A stretch of 64,000 nt of DNA from Orientallactaga sibirica (GCA_036365145.1 JAEOAD010000982.1:6102001-6166000); one strand, 5' to 3'; shown: positions 44,360-55,148, counted from the first letter of the stretch. Numbers and translations are program-made. The notes: a model not told the origin generated them from the sequence alone.

Positions 44360-45110
44360 CTGCTTCTGCCGTCACATCCACCGTCTAGTCCCTGAAGAGT
44401 AGGAAAGACAGATTTTATCACCTTTAAGGGCACAGTTGCAAAGTTTAATATTGGGGTTTTGGCCAAACTAGGTCATCCTTTAAAGGGGGAAATTGGGTAC
44501 AGTCATGGACCCATGGTAAACTTCGGGTGTCCTATTCATGAAGAATTGAAGGGAACATAGATCATGATAGACTTCCTAGAGGGAAGGTGACTGCCATTAC
44601 TCACAGCTGAGATGCAGATTTCTAGCTCTCTTACCTACCGTGTGTTCTGAGGATTGAATGAGGGCAGTGAGGGTGAATGTGGGCCTTTGCTTGCCTTTCC
44701 ACCCTTCACCTGGGATATTAACCAGGCAGAGATTGGGGCTGTGTTCTCACTTGGAAGCACATGTTCTTACTGTGAGTTTTCTGCATAGTGGCTTTCCTTC
44801 TAATGGCTCTGTGTATCCTTGCACATCTTAAGTTCTTTCAGGGCCGTTAGTGTCTTTCATTATTGTCTCCCACCTCATCTCTCAGCATAACAGATTGAAC
44901 AAATATGTATTGAACACTTACTATGTGAAATGCAGGAAAGATAATCAGGCAGAGGTCTTGCATTTAACTAGATAAAAGTACACATCACATATAGCACTTG
45001 GGGTTTTGTGACGTCAATCATGAAACTCCATGGCTTCACTTATATATTTGCATTAAATTGTGTTTTATAGGTTTCAAGGTGTAGCAGTGCTCACTAAAGA
45101 AGAGTTAAGA
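44360..45110. other. Unique, with possible L2/MIR-type scrap
   Basis: 44888-44940 ('aacaaatatgtattgaacac', 'ttactatgtgaaatgcagga') recalls an old mammalian repeat. The rest is not recognised. Confidence 0.35.
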
Positions 45111-45124
45111 GTACAGTAAAAGTG

Positions 45125-45320
45125 GGCTGGGGAGATGGCTTAGTGGTTAAGGTCTGTGAAGCCTAAGGGCCCAGGTTCGATTGTCCAGGTCCCACGTAAG
45201 TCAGATGTACATGGTGGTCCATGCATCTGGAGTTCGTTTGCAGCTGCTAGAGGCTCTGGTGCACCCATTCTTTCTCTCCCTCTCTCTGTCTCTAATAAAT
45301 AAAAATAAAAGAAAAAAATA
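45125..45320 (+). mobile_element. B2-type SINE
   Basis: 'gtacagtaaaagtg' (45111-45124) on its left recurs with one mismatch at 45633-45646, beyond the ID and second B2, so those two probably entered its tail. Confidence 0.92.
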
Positions 45321-45322
45321 AA

Positions 45323-45435
45323 GGGTTGGGGATTTAGCTCAGTGGATGAGCGCTTGCCTAGCAAGCGCAAGGCCCTGGGTTCGGTCCTTAGCACCGAAAA
45401 AAAAAAAAAAGAAAAAAGAAAAAAAAATAAAAGAA
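45323..45435 (+). mobile_element. ID element, near consensus
   Basis: tRNA(Ala)/BC1-like head: 'gttggggatttagctcagtg', 'tgagcgcttgcctagcaagc', B box 'gggttcggtcc'. Long A-rich tail. The best preserved ID in the window. Confidence 0.95.
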
Positions 45436-45441
45436 AGAAAA

Positions 45442-45632
45442 AGGTTTGGGGTTGGGAAGATGGCTCAGCAGTTAAGACACTTGTCTGCAAAGCCTGGATT
45501 CAATTTCCCAGTAACCCATGTAAAGCCAGTGCACCAAGTGGCACATGCATCTGAAGTTTGTAGTGGCTGGAGGCCCTGTCATGCCCATTCTCTCTGTCTC
45601 CCTTCTCACTCTCTCTGCTTGTAAATAAATAA
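45442..45632 (+). mobile_element. B2-type SINE
   Basis: 'aagatggctcagcagttaag' head, (AAATA)n tail. Confidence 0.92.
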
Positions 45633-45845
45633 GTACAGTAGAAGTGTTATGGAGGCCAGGGTCTTGGCACACTCTACTTCTGAGCTATTCTCCCAGTACT
45701 GGTCGAACATTTTATTATTGTTGAGGTATGTTGATGGTATTTATAATCTTGATCTGTGTAATTCAAGAAATGTGTATGTAGAATTTCATTTCTCCTCGCA
45801 TCTTCGTGCTTGGTTGGCAAGAGAAAACAATTCTTAAACCTTTAT

Positions 45846-46198
45846 GGTTGAGAGATGGCTTAGTGAAGTGCTTGCCACTCAATCTAAGTACCTGAGTTAA
45901 ATCTTCAGACCACACATGAAAAACAGCTGGAAGCCCTAGTGGGCCTCTATAATCCTAGCATGCTGATGGAATATGGAGACAGGAGAACGCTCTGGAAACT
46001 CATGAACTAGCTAGCCTGACCAGCACAACAGTGAACAATGATGACAAGAGGAAGAGGGAGAGAGAGAACAAAAACAGCCTGCCTCAGACGAGGTGGAAGG
46101 TGAGCACCAACACCTGAAAGTTCTTTCCTGGCCTCCACATGCATGCCATGGCATACATGCAACCATACACACACACAGACATGCACACGCGCAAGACA
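45846..46198 (+). mobile_element. B3 SINE
   Basis: 'gagagatggcttagtgaagt' head, 'cagacgaggtggaaggtgag' and a CA-rich end. Confidence 0.78.
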
Positions 46199-46446
46199 GC
46201 AAAGAGAAGTTGCTTTTTCCTGTCATTGGTGTAGCAGTTGGGAAGCATAATGGCTCTCCTCATGTGTGATGTCACTGACAATTACCAAGAAGTTGATGAC
46301 CACCTGAGTTGAAGGGGCACATAGCACTTTAAAGGGGAATTGGCCTTATAAATAAGAAAGATGTCCCTGATTTTATTGTAATAGTATTTTGTGAGCCAAA
46401 AAGGCAACTTCGGACTGTGCTTTGGGTAAGTTAAAATGTATGCATA

Positions 46447-46612
46447 GGCCGGGCGTGGTGGTGCACGCCTTTAATCCCAGAACTTGGGAGGCAGAGGTAG
46501 GAGGATCGCTGTGAGTTCGAGGCCACCCTGAGAATACAGAGTGAATTCCAGGTCAGCCTGGACCAGAGTGAGACCCTACCTCGAAAAACCAAAAAAAAAA
46601 AAAAAAATTAAA
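46447..46612 (+). mobile_element. B1 SINE
   Basis: 8-bp duplication 'tatgcata' at 46439-46446 and 46620-46627; long A-tail. Flanks (46199-46438 and 46628-46960) show no repeat. Confidence 0.95.
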
Positions 46613-46960
46613 AAAAAATTATGCATATAGAATGTGCCCATTATTTCTGTCTCTCAGTTATTTTGCATTCCACGGACGTTTGTAAATCATTATATAATTG
46701 TTCCTGTTCATTGTATCCATTCTAAATGCACCTGTTGACCTGTCACAGAGAAGTTCCATTTGGTCAGGACCAGAATATTAAGTGGAGGTTTCCAGCCTGT
46801 AGAAATTAAAGAGGAAATAAACGCCAGAAGACACAGTCCTTGTGATGTTCCAGTATGTGATCAATTATTTTCTTACATTTATGCTGGGTTTTTATTCTAC
46901 GTGTGCATGTCTGGTGTGTGCTTGAATGCGCTTCATCTGTGTGAAACCCTTTTAATGAAT

Positions 46961-47280
46961 TGAGCACATTCCTGTAGTCACAGCACTTGGGAACCTGAGG
47001 CAGGAAAATTGCGAGTTTGAGGCCAGCCTGGACAACATAATGAGTTCCTGGCCAAGGCTGGGCTGCAAAACATGATCCTATCTTTTTTTTTTTTTTTTTT
47101 TTTTTTTTTGGTTTTTCGAAGTAGGTTCTCACTCTAGCTCAAGCTGATATGGAATTCACTATGTAGTCTCAGGGTGGCCTCGAACTCATGGCGATCCTCC
47201 TACTTCTGCCTCCCGAGTGCTGGGATTAAAGGTGTGCGCCACCATGCCCGGCAACATGATCCTATCTTAAACAAAAAACC
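46961..47280 (+). mobile_element. Old B1 SINE split by a younger B1
   Basis: Body 46961-47082 and tail after 47268. It is interrupted by the reversed B1 below. Confidence 0.85.
47085..47252 (-). mobile_element. B1 SINE nested in B1
   Basis: Perfect 16-bp duplication 'aacatgatcctatctt' at 47069-47084 and 47253-47268. Confidence 0.97.
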
Positions 47281-47484
47281 ACCCGTAGTGATGGTTTGTT
47301 GGGGAGGTGATATGAATGGCCATGGGCTTCATGTTACTCAGTTGACTCACTGGTTTTTGGCTGAATGAGCTGGTCATTTGAGCATGTGGTATGTATTGCT
47401 TTCCATTGCAGTAAGTAGGATGAAATAATGTGAATAGTTGGTGGACTTTGTTTTAAACAGATGCTGACTTACAAGTCTATTTTA

Positions 47485-47535
47485 CTGTTTTCTTTTGAGA
47501 TAGGCTATGTAGCCCAGGCTGCATTTGAACTTTGG
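47485..47535 (-). mobile_element. B1 fragment
   Basis: 'ttttgagataggctatgtag' followed by 'cccaggctgcatttgaac'. Confidence 0.7.
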
Positions 47536-48190
47536 GGCTGGGTAGATGGGTCAGGGCTAAAGGCCCTTTGAATCAGATGTCTCCATAAACTCACGTGTTT
47601 TACATGCTTGCTTCCAGCTGATGGCAATAGAGAAAGTGGCGCTTTGCTGGAGGAGGTGTATTGTTGGGGGTGGGTTTAGGGGTATTATAGTCCACTCCCC
47701 TCTGCTAGAGTTCAGCTCACTCCCCTGCTGCTATTGTCCACGTGCGGTTGGCCAGGAGGTGATGTCCAGCCTTTGCTCTACCATCTTTCTCCTGCCATCA
47801 TGAAGCTTTCCCTCCAGACTAAGCCCAAGTAAACCCTTTCCTCCCATCAGCTGCTTTTGGTCAGTTCGTTATCTCAACAACAAGAAAGGGACTACGACAC
47901 TCTGCAAGCCTGCACACTAGAGTTCAGATCCCTGGCGTGCGTGTAAAGCTGGACACACAACGGCACACATGTCTGTAATCCCAGCACACCTACAGCAATG
48001 GGAGATGGAGACAGGAGAATCCTAACGCTTATGGGCCAGCTAGTCTGACTTCTTAGTGGCAGACAGCAACAAGTGAGAGACCCTGTTTCAAACAAGGTGG
48101 AAGGAGAAGGACCACCATGCCGAGGATGTCCTCTGACCTCCAAACACACCGTGGCACATACGCTTCCATAAACGCGAACATGCACGCACA
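47536..48190 (+). mobile_element. B3 SINE split by an LTR
   Basis: Head 47536-47557 ('ggggctgggtagatgggtca'), body from 47901 ('ctctgcaagcctgcacacta') to a CA-rich end. Confidence 0.75.
47558..47900 (+). mobile_element. Solo LTR, MaLR/ERVL type
   Basis: 'tttgaatcagatgtctccat', 'gtattgttgggggtgggttt' and 'aggaggtgatgtccagcctt'; same family as the element entering at 63924. No target duplication found; the 5' edge is diverged. Confidence 0.7.
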
Positions 48191-48574
48191 AACTCAAAAG
48201 AAAAAAATTTTGCATGAAAGAATCTGTTGTTTATAAGCAGGGGTAAAGGGAGAGAGGTGAACATAAAATCTTTAGGGAAGTATGGCGTGAAGGAGCTGTT
48301 CAGATGGCATTCATGTATAGTAGGAAGATCTGACAAGATGCGTGCTAATTCATTGTGGGTGGCACTAACAGATTTTAATGTTCTCTTTACAGAAAGAAAA
48401 GCCACTCTGCATCTGATTTTTTTTCTTGCTCAAATATACTTTGCTGCTTAAAAAAAATTTGGTTGCTTAAAAACCAAAGAATGTTTTCTATTTAAGAAAG
48501 CCACACATAAATATGATTCTGTTCCATGTGGGAAGACAAATTCATCTCCTTGTGGGATCAGTTTGTTCCCTTTT
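48191..48574. other. Unique stretch
   Basis: Nothing recognised. Confidence 0.4.
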
Positions 48575-48792
48575 AAAGTTTATTTTCATTTATTCAATTA
48601 TTTTTTTATTTATTTATTTATTTATTTATTTATTTGAGAGAGAAAGAAGGGGGGAGTTCCAAGGCCTCTTGTTTCTGCAAATGAACTCCAGACACATGTG
48701 CCACGTGGTGCATCTGACCTCATAAGGATAATGGGGAATTGAACCACAGGCTTTACAGGCAAGTGCCTTTAGCCACTGTACCATTTTCCCAT
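48575..48792 (-). mobile_element. B2-type SINE
   Basis: (TTTA)8-type tail at 48600-48635 then reversed body; head degraded ('agccactgtaccattttccc'). Confidence 0.9.
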
Positions 48793-48795
48793 TTT

Positions 48796-49013
48796 TAAAG
48801 ATTTTTTATTTATTTCTTCACTAGAGACAGAGGGAAAGAGAGAGAGTGAGATTGAGAATGAGAATGGGCATGCCAGGGCCTCTACCACTGTAAACGAATT
48901 CCAGACGTGTGCGCCCTCTTGTGCATCTGGCTTACGTGGGACCTGGAGAATCAAACCGGGGTCCTTAGGCTTTGCAGGCATGCACCATAACTGCTAAGCC
49001 ATCTCTCCAGCCC
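48796..49013 (-). mobile_element. B2-type SINE
   Basis: Complete reversed B2 directly after the previous one. Confidence 0.94.
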
Positions 49014-49021
49014 CATTTTCC

Positions 49022-49184
49022 TTTTTTTTTTTTTTTTTTTTTGGTTTTTTGAGGTAGGGTCTCGCTCTGGCCAGGCCGACGTGGAATTCACTCTGTATTC
49101 TCAGGGTGGCCTCAAACTCATGGCGATCCTCCTACCTCTGCCTCCCCAGTGCTGGGATTAAAGGCGTGCGCCACCAGGCCCGGC
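49022..49184 (-). mobile_element. B1 SINE
   Basis: Poly-T of about 22 and intact body. 'cccattttcc' recurs around this and the previous B2, so they share a target region. Confidence 0.95.
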
Positions 49185-49197
49185 TCCCATTTTCCCA

Positions 49198-49280
49198 TTT
49201 TTTGAGATGAGGTTTCCTTCTGTTGCTTAGGCTAGACTTCAACCCTTGGGCTCAAGCAAACCACCATTGTGCCTGGCTCT
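49198..49280 (-). mobile_element. Old B1 fragment
   Basis: 'ttttttgagatgaggtttcc' and 'caccattgtgcctggct'. Confidence 0.7.
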
Positions 49281-49601
49281 TAAGTCTCTTTTAATAAACC
49301 CTCTCAAATTTATCCCTTTAGGAATATCTAATGAAAACATTTGTAGGTTCATCTTGTCTTTAAGTTTATTTTTCATGCCTGGCAAAATTAAATGAATTAA
49401 AGGATCAAAATTGTATTCCAATGACAAGTATGTGCTGTTATGCCCGTTGTAGGCTATTAGATCAGGTGTCCAGTTAGATTCTACATTTGCAGCTGTCTTC
49501 ATTTCAGCTTGTGACTTCATGCAGTAAAATGTTGAAAGCACTGTGCTCATTCAACAGCACAAGAGTAACTTATTTACTACAGGACATCAAACCTTCTCTG
49601 C
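49281..49601. other. Unique stretch with open minus frame
   Basis: A 103-codon minus frame (49239-49550) runs through and into the B1 fragment. The product is not recognised. Confidence 0.35.
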
Positions 49602-49617
49602 AAGAAATTCTAGGGTT

Positions 49618-49760
49618 TGCTGGGTGTGGTGGTGCATGCCTTTAATCCCAGCACTCGAGAGGCAGAGGTAGGAGGATTGCTGTGAGTTCAAGGCCACCCC
49701 AAGACTACATAGTGAATTCCAGGTAGCCTGGGCTAGAGTGAGACCCTACCTCAAAAAGAA
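49618..49760 (+). mobile_element. B1 SINE
   Basis: Perfect 16-bp duplication 'aagaaattctagggtt' at 49602-49617 and 49761-49776. Confidence 0.97.
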
Positions 49761-49776
49761 AAGAAATTCTAGGGTT

Positions 49777-50543
49777 CAACCAAGGACAGCTTCCCCTTGG
49801 GAATAAACTACTCGCCAGAGTTTGTTAGCATACATGGCTAGGGAGACACTGCCCTTTGGGACACCAACTGTCATTTCTGGGAAATAAGATCACGTAGGAA
49901 TCCAGAGAGAAGAACGACAGCTGGCACTGTATATAAGTAGAGCGTGACTGTGATGTGTAAGAAAAGCATAACCAATGGTTTGGCCTTAGAGGAAAATGCA
50001 GACTAATAGAAGAATGTGTTCGACTCCTTTTTCTTTGTTGCCTCTTAAGAGCTGTTTGAAGTATCATTTTGATAGAGATCATGTATAATGGAATGCTGAT
50101 GGGATGTCGGGTCGGTGACCTGAGATCATTTCTACATTCTCACTTCCCTGGAGATCATTCTGAGGGTCAGATCTCCTGGAAAGGCTCAATTGATGGAACG
50201 TGAAATATACCACTGGTGCTGTGTGTGTGCCTTGGTAGCAAGCACATCTTTCTTGACATATGTATTCTTTTCTTAAAAATTTTTTTGGCTTTCACATACT
50301 AATTTTAATTGCTTTTTTGTTTTGGTTTCCTGAGCTTTGAAACAACAAAATTTGGTAACAAATGTCTAACAAGTACACGTTATAATTGCTAAACTGTGAA
50401 ATCAGCATTACTCATATCTGATCAGTTATACAAAACTCATCAATTTTTCTCTTGGCGAAATACAGTAGAAATTCCCAAAGAACAGAGGAGCAGCCACCAG
50501 TTAAAGGTTGTGTTTGCAAATCTAACTCCATAATTCCAGTCTC
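49777..50543. other. Unique, AT-rich towards the end
   Basis: No repeat or gene recognised. 50380-50500 looks like possible conserved non-coding sequence. Confidence 0.35.
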
Positions 50544-50555
50544 AGAACCTCCCAA

Positions 50556-50648
50556 AGCCAGGCATGGTGGTGCACACCTTTAATCCCAGCACTCGGGAGG
50601 CAGAGGTAGGAGGATCACTGTGAGTTCGAGGCCACCCTGAGACTACAT
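50556..50648 (+). mobile_element. Tailless, 3'-truncated B1
   Basis: B1 stops at 'gagactacat' after 93 bp with no A-tail, yet a 12-bp target duplication 'agaacctcccaa' is perfect at 50544-50555 and 50649-50660. The truncation therefore happened at insertion. Confidence 0.9.
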
Positions 50649-50851
50649 AGAACCTCCCAAGTAGCTCAAGGGAAGATACAGGAAGAGGGAAGGCTGTTGG
50701 AAATGTAAAGGGTAACTTAACTTCTGGCCACATTTTGACTCTGAGGCAACACACAGGATCAAGCTAAGGAAATCAGACACTGGAGAGGAAAACAAAAGCT
50801 TTGAGCCATGGAATCAATTGCTGTGTCCAGGATGCAGCGCCGGCGTGGGCA

Positions 50852-50960
50852 TCAGGAGCTAGGAAGTTTCTTCTTGGCTTCCAGGTCCTTTTTAATGTCT
50901 TCCTGTTTTTTAGCCAGGTTTGGTATGTCATAGTTCTGAGCCAAAAGTAAATGCAAGCAT
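50852..50960 (-). pseudogene. STMP1: STMP1 processed pseudogene, broken
   Basis: On the minus strand the 3' part encodes '[13 protein letters not shown]', '[10 protein letters not shown]' and a final PSS before a TGA stop. This matches the C-terminal half of short transmembrane mitochondrial protein 1, a 47-residue protein of the inner mitochondrial membrane. The likely original ATG is at 50960-50958 in a good context (gccgccatcatg). From there to the stop is 109 nt, against 144 nt for 47 codons plus stop. About 35 nt of the membrane segment is therefore missing and the ATG is out of frame with the C-terminus. No intron is seen, so it is a retrocopy. No poly-A tail is visible; the 3' UTR may be diverged. 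Not expected to make protein. Confidence 0.85.
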
Positions 50961-51202
50961 GATGGCGGCGAGGAGGGAGTGAAGGGCACTGGAGCTCCTT
51001 GGTGGTTAGTGTCAGCCACCCTTCTCATGATGTGATGTATGTGTTTTCTTGACCCGCTAAGGCACAGTCCCGTGTACCTGACTTCAGCATCCCACACCCA
51101 GACTAGTAGGCTCAAAGGAACCAACGGAAACCATTAGTAGTATAGAAATTCTGACTAGCAATTATTGACAGAAACATTTGATTCACAGGACTTTTAGATT
51201 CC

Positions 51203-51220
51203 ACCCCCCCCCCCCCGCCC
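51203..51220. repeat. Poly-C run
   Basis: About 14 consecutive C residues with flanking CCACC and GCCC. Confidence 0.9.
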
Positions 51221-51254
51221 ATTTTGAGCTTCATTGGTCCTTGTAGATGAGAGG

Positions 51255-51482
51255 GAAACCTCTTTATTTTTTATGTGAGAGAGGCAAAGAGAGAATGGGT
51301 GTGCAGTGGTCTCTCAGCCGCTATGAACCAACTCCAGACGTGTGCACCCCTTTGTGGACAAGTGCGGCATTGCACCCTTGTGTCTCTTCTTGCGTCTGGC
51401 TAAACATGGGACCTGGAGAATCGAACGGGCATTCTTAAGATTGGCAGGCAGCGCCTTAACCATTAAGCCATCTCTCTAGCTC
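51255..51482 (-). mobile_element. B2-type SINE, block-insertion subfamily
   Basis: Reversed B2 carrying an extra central block ('ggacaagtgcggcattgcac'). Confidence 0.92.
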
Positions 51483-51484
51483 GG

Positions 51485-51950
51485 AAATCCATCTTTTTGA
51501 CAAATCGAATAGTTGGCCTTGTTACTCTGATGGGGTTCATCATGTTAACATGACCTGTATCATAAGCACATAGAATTCATAAGGCCTGCTGTCTCACAAG
51601 TGTCATGTTTCTCTGCTTCATCGTGGTGACCATGGCTCTTATTTAAGTGGCACTTCTTACTTCAAGTAAAATGAAGTGTTTGCTTCTCCAGTGATCTCAT
51701 ACCATAATTCATGTCCTTTGTATCTGTCATCTCCGAGGATAAACAGGTGGAGGTACTCTTCAGGCACATCAAAAGGGACATAGCACAAAACTGAACCATG
51801 TCACCAACATTCCTGAGAAAGCCCTACTGCACACCTTTGGCTCCTGGTAGTCAGGGCTTCCATGCTGTCCATACCAAATTCTTTGTAGTGAGCAACATCA
51901 GGCAGTAAGGAAAGGTACTGAGGAATCAGTTTTTGAAAAGCAATAAATGC
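51485..51950. other. Unique stretch
   Basis: Nothing recognised. Confidence 0.4.
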
Positions 51951-52097
51951 TTTTTTTTTTCGAGGTGGGGTCTTGCTGTATCCCAGACTAACCTGGAATT
52001 CACTATGTAGTCTCAAGGGTGGCCTCAAACTCATAGCAGTCCTCTACCTCTGCCTCCCGAGTGCTGGGACTACAGGTGTGCACCACCACGCCCTGCT
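51951..52097 (-). mobile_element. B1 SINE
   Basis: Reversed B1 with short poly-T; 52098-52393 after it shows no repeat. Confidence 0.93.
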
Positions 52098-52393
52098 CAA
52101 TGATAATTTTAAGAATTGAAAAGAGTCTTTATCCAGAATAGCTAGAAGGTTTTGCAAGTCTGTTTGCACTCGTGTCCTGGGATCACCATCTTAATGTAAC
52201 GTGATGCTTGCATGACTGTCCTGGGGATCCCTAATGTACCTGTCCAGTAACAATGCCCATACCATGCTTCAACTGTCCTGTCCACTGATGGCCCACAGTG
52301 TCAAAGCACACACTTGTCACAAGTGGAGAGGTAACTGTACCTGTGTTGTTCTCAGCTGTGCTAGTGATGGTCTTAAGTTATCTGTGGTTTTAT

Positions 52394-52672
52394 TATGGGG
52401 GCGGGGGAGTATGTTTGTGAGAACGTGTGGAGGCCAGAGGACAAGCTCCATGTCATTCCTCAGGAATACCATCCACCTTTTTATTTGAGGCAGCGTCTCT
52501 CATTAGCCAAGAGCTCACCAGTTAGGTTACGCTAGCTGACCAGCACACCCCAGGGATCCTCCTACCTCTGCCTTCCCAGCACTGGGATTATAAGAATATC
52601 CCATCACACCTGGCAATTTTATGTGGGTTTGGGAAATATGGTTCAGATTACCAATTGAGCCAACTCCAAAAC
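52394..52672 (-). mobile_element. B3 SINE
   Basis: 'gtggaggccagaggacaagc', 'gatcctcctacctctgcctt', degraded head. Confidence 0.78.
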
Positions 52673-52684
52673 CTAGGTTATCCA

Positions 52685-52752
52685 CCCTTCCTTCCTTCCT
52701 TCCTTCCTTCCTTCCTTCCTTCCTTCCTTCCTTCCTTCCTTCCTTCCTTCCT
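52685..52752. repeat. (CCTT)n array
   Basis: About 17 uninterrupted CCTT units. Confidence 0.97.
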
Positions 52753-52892
52753 TTTGGAAAGTGGGTTTTCCAATGTAGCCCAGGCTGACCTAGAACTTGG
52801 TGTGTAGCTCAGGCTGGCCCCATGCCCCTGAACCTCTTGCCTTACCCTCCCAGGAGCTAGGATTATAAGTGTGTGCCAACATGTCCAGCCTC
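52753..52892 (-). mobile_element. Old B1 SINE
   Basis: 'tagcccaggctgacctagaac' with additional 'tagctcaggctggcccc'; the array sits where its poly-T was. Confidence 0.8.
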
Positions 52893-53400
52893 TTTTATGT
52901 TTTTACCTTTAGAGTACCTTCCCCAGACTCTAAGGAGACAAGAAATAGAAGTCACAAAAGAGAAGGCAGGTAAATTCAGTGGAATATGTATATTCAGAGC
53001 TAGGAATGCAGTTTGGTAGTCAAGCACTTTTCTACGTTCCCTCCCCATCACTACCCCCCCCCCCAACAAATATATATGTGAATACAGATCAATATGATTA
53101 TATGAGTAAATAGTAATATAATTAATAAAGAAAGACTATAGATCAATGATACATGGTCAGTATGTATAAATAAATATGACATCAATATTATATACATGTG
53201 TCTTGGTAGAATCCATACACCCACCATATTTATTAGAAACAGCATAAGTGATAAAATCTGCCTTTTTGTTACCCAGTCTTATAATTTCACCCTTTTGATT
53301 GTTTGATGTAGTTATACCATTTACTACTGGTTCTTTATTTTGCACTTCCATCACTTTTTGTGTTTTTTTTTTCTCTATTCCTATATGCTCTCACATAAAT
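52893..53400. other. Unique, AT-rich
   Basis: Contains a C run at 53054-53065 and AT-rich sequence after it. No gene recognised. Confidence 0.4.
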
Positions 53401-53411
53401 TGAAATTTTTA

Positions 53412-53691
53412 AAAAAACTTTTTATTTTTTATTTTCTACTATTTTTTTGGAGAGAGAGACAGAGAGAGGGAGGGAGAGGAAGACAGAGATGGGCGCGCCA
53501 GCAGTGTCTCAGCTGCTGCGAACAAAATCCAGATGTGTGCTCCCCCTTGTGGTCCAGTGCAGCGTTGCGCCCTTGCGTCACTTTGCATCTGGCTAAACGT
53601 GGGACCTGGAGATTGGAACCACTGGACATTGGAACCAGTGTTCTTAGGCTTAGCAGGCAGGTGCCTTAACTGCTAAGCCATCTCTCCAGCC
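53412..53691 (-). mobile_element. B2-type SINE, block-insertion subfamily
   Basis: 11-bp duplication 'tgaaattttta' at 53401-53411 and 53698-53708. Also a short repeat of 'ggaaccactggacattggaa' around the B box. Confidence 0.94.
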
Positions 53692-53885
53692 CTAAACTGA
53701 AATTTTTATATTAGCTGTACTTCACAGATTGTTTGAGGATATGGTTCTAATGTTTACAGTAGGTATTTTTATGATATCACAACTTATATTTGGTTGATAT
53801 TTTGCCACATCATCTATATGAACTTCATGGCATATTACAAATACCTCAACACAGCATGAAGCAGTTGTGGTCAATAATTGCTTCC

Positions 53886-53958
53886 TATTCTCACTCTTTC
53901 TTTCTCTTGCTCCCTCTGTCTCTAATAAATAAATAAAAATAAAATCTAAAAAAATACT
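53886..53958 (+). mobile_element. B2-type SINE, 5'-truncated
   Basis: Only the last 73 bp (CT-rich part and (AAATA)n tail) is present, between 'aataattgcttcc' (53873-53885) and 'aataattacttcc' (53959-53971), a 13-bp duplication with one mismatch. Confidence 0.85.
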
Positions 53959-54062
53959 AATAATTACTTCCTTCATGACAAGAAACTTTTTATTGACCCC
54001 TATATTTAACTCATGTTTTATGAATGAATACTAACCCCAGTTAGGAAGATAATAATGGTTTT

Positions 54063-54279
54063 GGGGTTTTTTTTAAAAGATTTTATTTATTAGACACAGG
54101 GAGAGAGGGGGAGAGAGAGAGAGGGAGAATGGGTGCACCAGGTCCTCTAGCCACTGCAAACAAACTCCAGACACATGCGCCACCTTGTGCATCTGGCTTA
54201 CGTGGGACCTGGAGAATCGACCCTGGGTCCTAAGGCTTCACAGGCATGTGCCTTAACTGCTAAGCCATCTCTCCAGCCC
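54063..54279 (-). mobile_element. B2-type SINE (inner)
   Basis: Perfect 15-bp duplication 'gataataatggtttt' at 54048-54062 and 54280-54294. Confidence 0.96.
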
Positions 54280-54294
54280 GATAATAATGGTTTT

Positions 54295-54490
54295 TTAAAA
54301 TATATTTTATTTGTTTATTTGAGAGAGAGAGGAGAAAGAATGGGCATACCAGGGCCTCCAGCCACTGCAAACGAACTCCAGATGCATGCACCCCCTTGTG
54401 CATCTGGCTTACGTGGGTCCTGGAGAATCAAACCAGGATCCTTTGGCTTTGCAGGCATGTACCTTAACTGCTAAGCCATCTCTCCAGCCC
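54295..54490 (-). mobile_element. B2-type SINE (outer)
   Basis: 'aggaagataat' at 54043-54053 and 54491-54501 encloses both B2s, so this one came first. Confidence 0.95.
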
Positions 54491-54501
54491 AGGAAGATAA
54501 T

Positions 54502-54930
54502 GGGATAAATCTACGTTTGTATTTTCTGTTTATTGCCCAGTATTGACTTCTTGCACCATTAGAACTGGGTTACTGAGACGGCTCCTGCACATTTATCTGG
54601 TATTATTGTAGAATATGTCAACACGATTCACTGGTGCAAGAAATATCATGAGTAACTACCAGCTTTCTGTGCAAACTCCAGTTATAATCATTTTCTTCAT
54701 CTTCAAAGTAGGTAAAATCTGTCATATTCTGTATAGTAATGATACATTGACATTCTAAAGGAAAATTGATGTCATAAGCCAAGATTACCATCTATAGCTA
54801 ACATCGCTGAAATGTTAACTCTCAAAGACATCTAGACCCCAATTACTATTGGTTGACTTGGGACAGCAATTTTTATCATTTACCCTTGAAGACTATTTTT
54901 TAAAAAAAATCTTTTTCAATGTTCCTTGGT
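54502..54930. other. Unique stretch
   Basis: Nothing recognised. Confidence 0.4.
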
Positions 54931-54948
54931 TTAAGTTTATAACTCCCC

Positions 54949-55148
54949 TTTTTAAGATTTTATTATTTATTTATTTGCATAGAGAGAGAAAAAACAAGGG
55001 TGCTCCAGGGCCTCTAGCCACTGCCAGTGAACTCCAGATGCATGCACCACTTTGTGCATCTGGCTTTACTTAGACACTGGGGAATCAAACCCGAGTCCTT
55101 AAGCATTGCAAGCAAGCACCTTAATTGCTGAGCCATATCTCCAGCCCA
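54949..55148 (-). mobile_element. B2-type SINE
   Basis: 'ttaagtttataa' at 54931-54942 and 'ttaagttgataa' at 55149-55160, one mismatch. Confidence 0.92.

Noticed and set aside
45323..45400. tRNA-like sequence with A and B boxes
   Set aside because: It is the head of an ID SINE with an A-tail, not a tRNA gene; no proper acceptor stem closes it.
49239..49550. 103-codon minus frame with protein-like composition
   Set aside because: No family recognised and it extends into a B1 fragment. I could not support it as a gene without conservation data.
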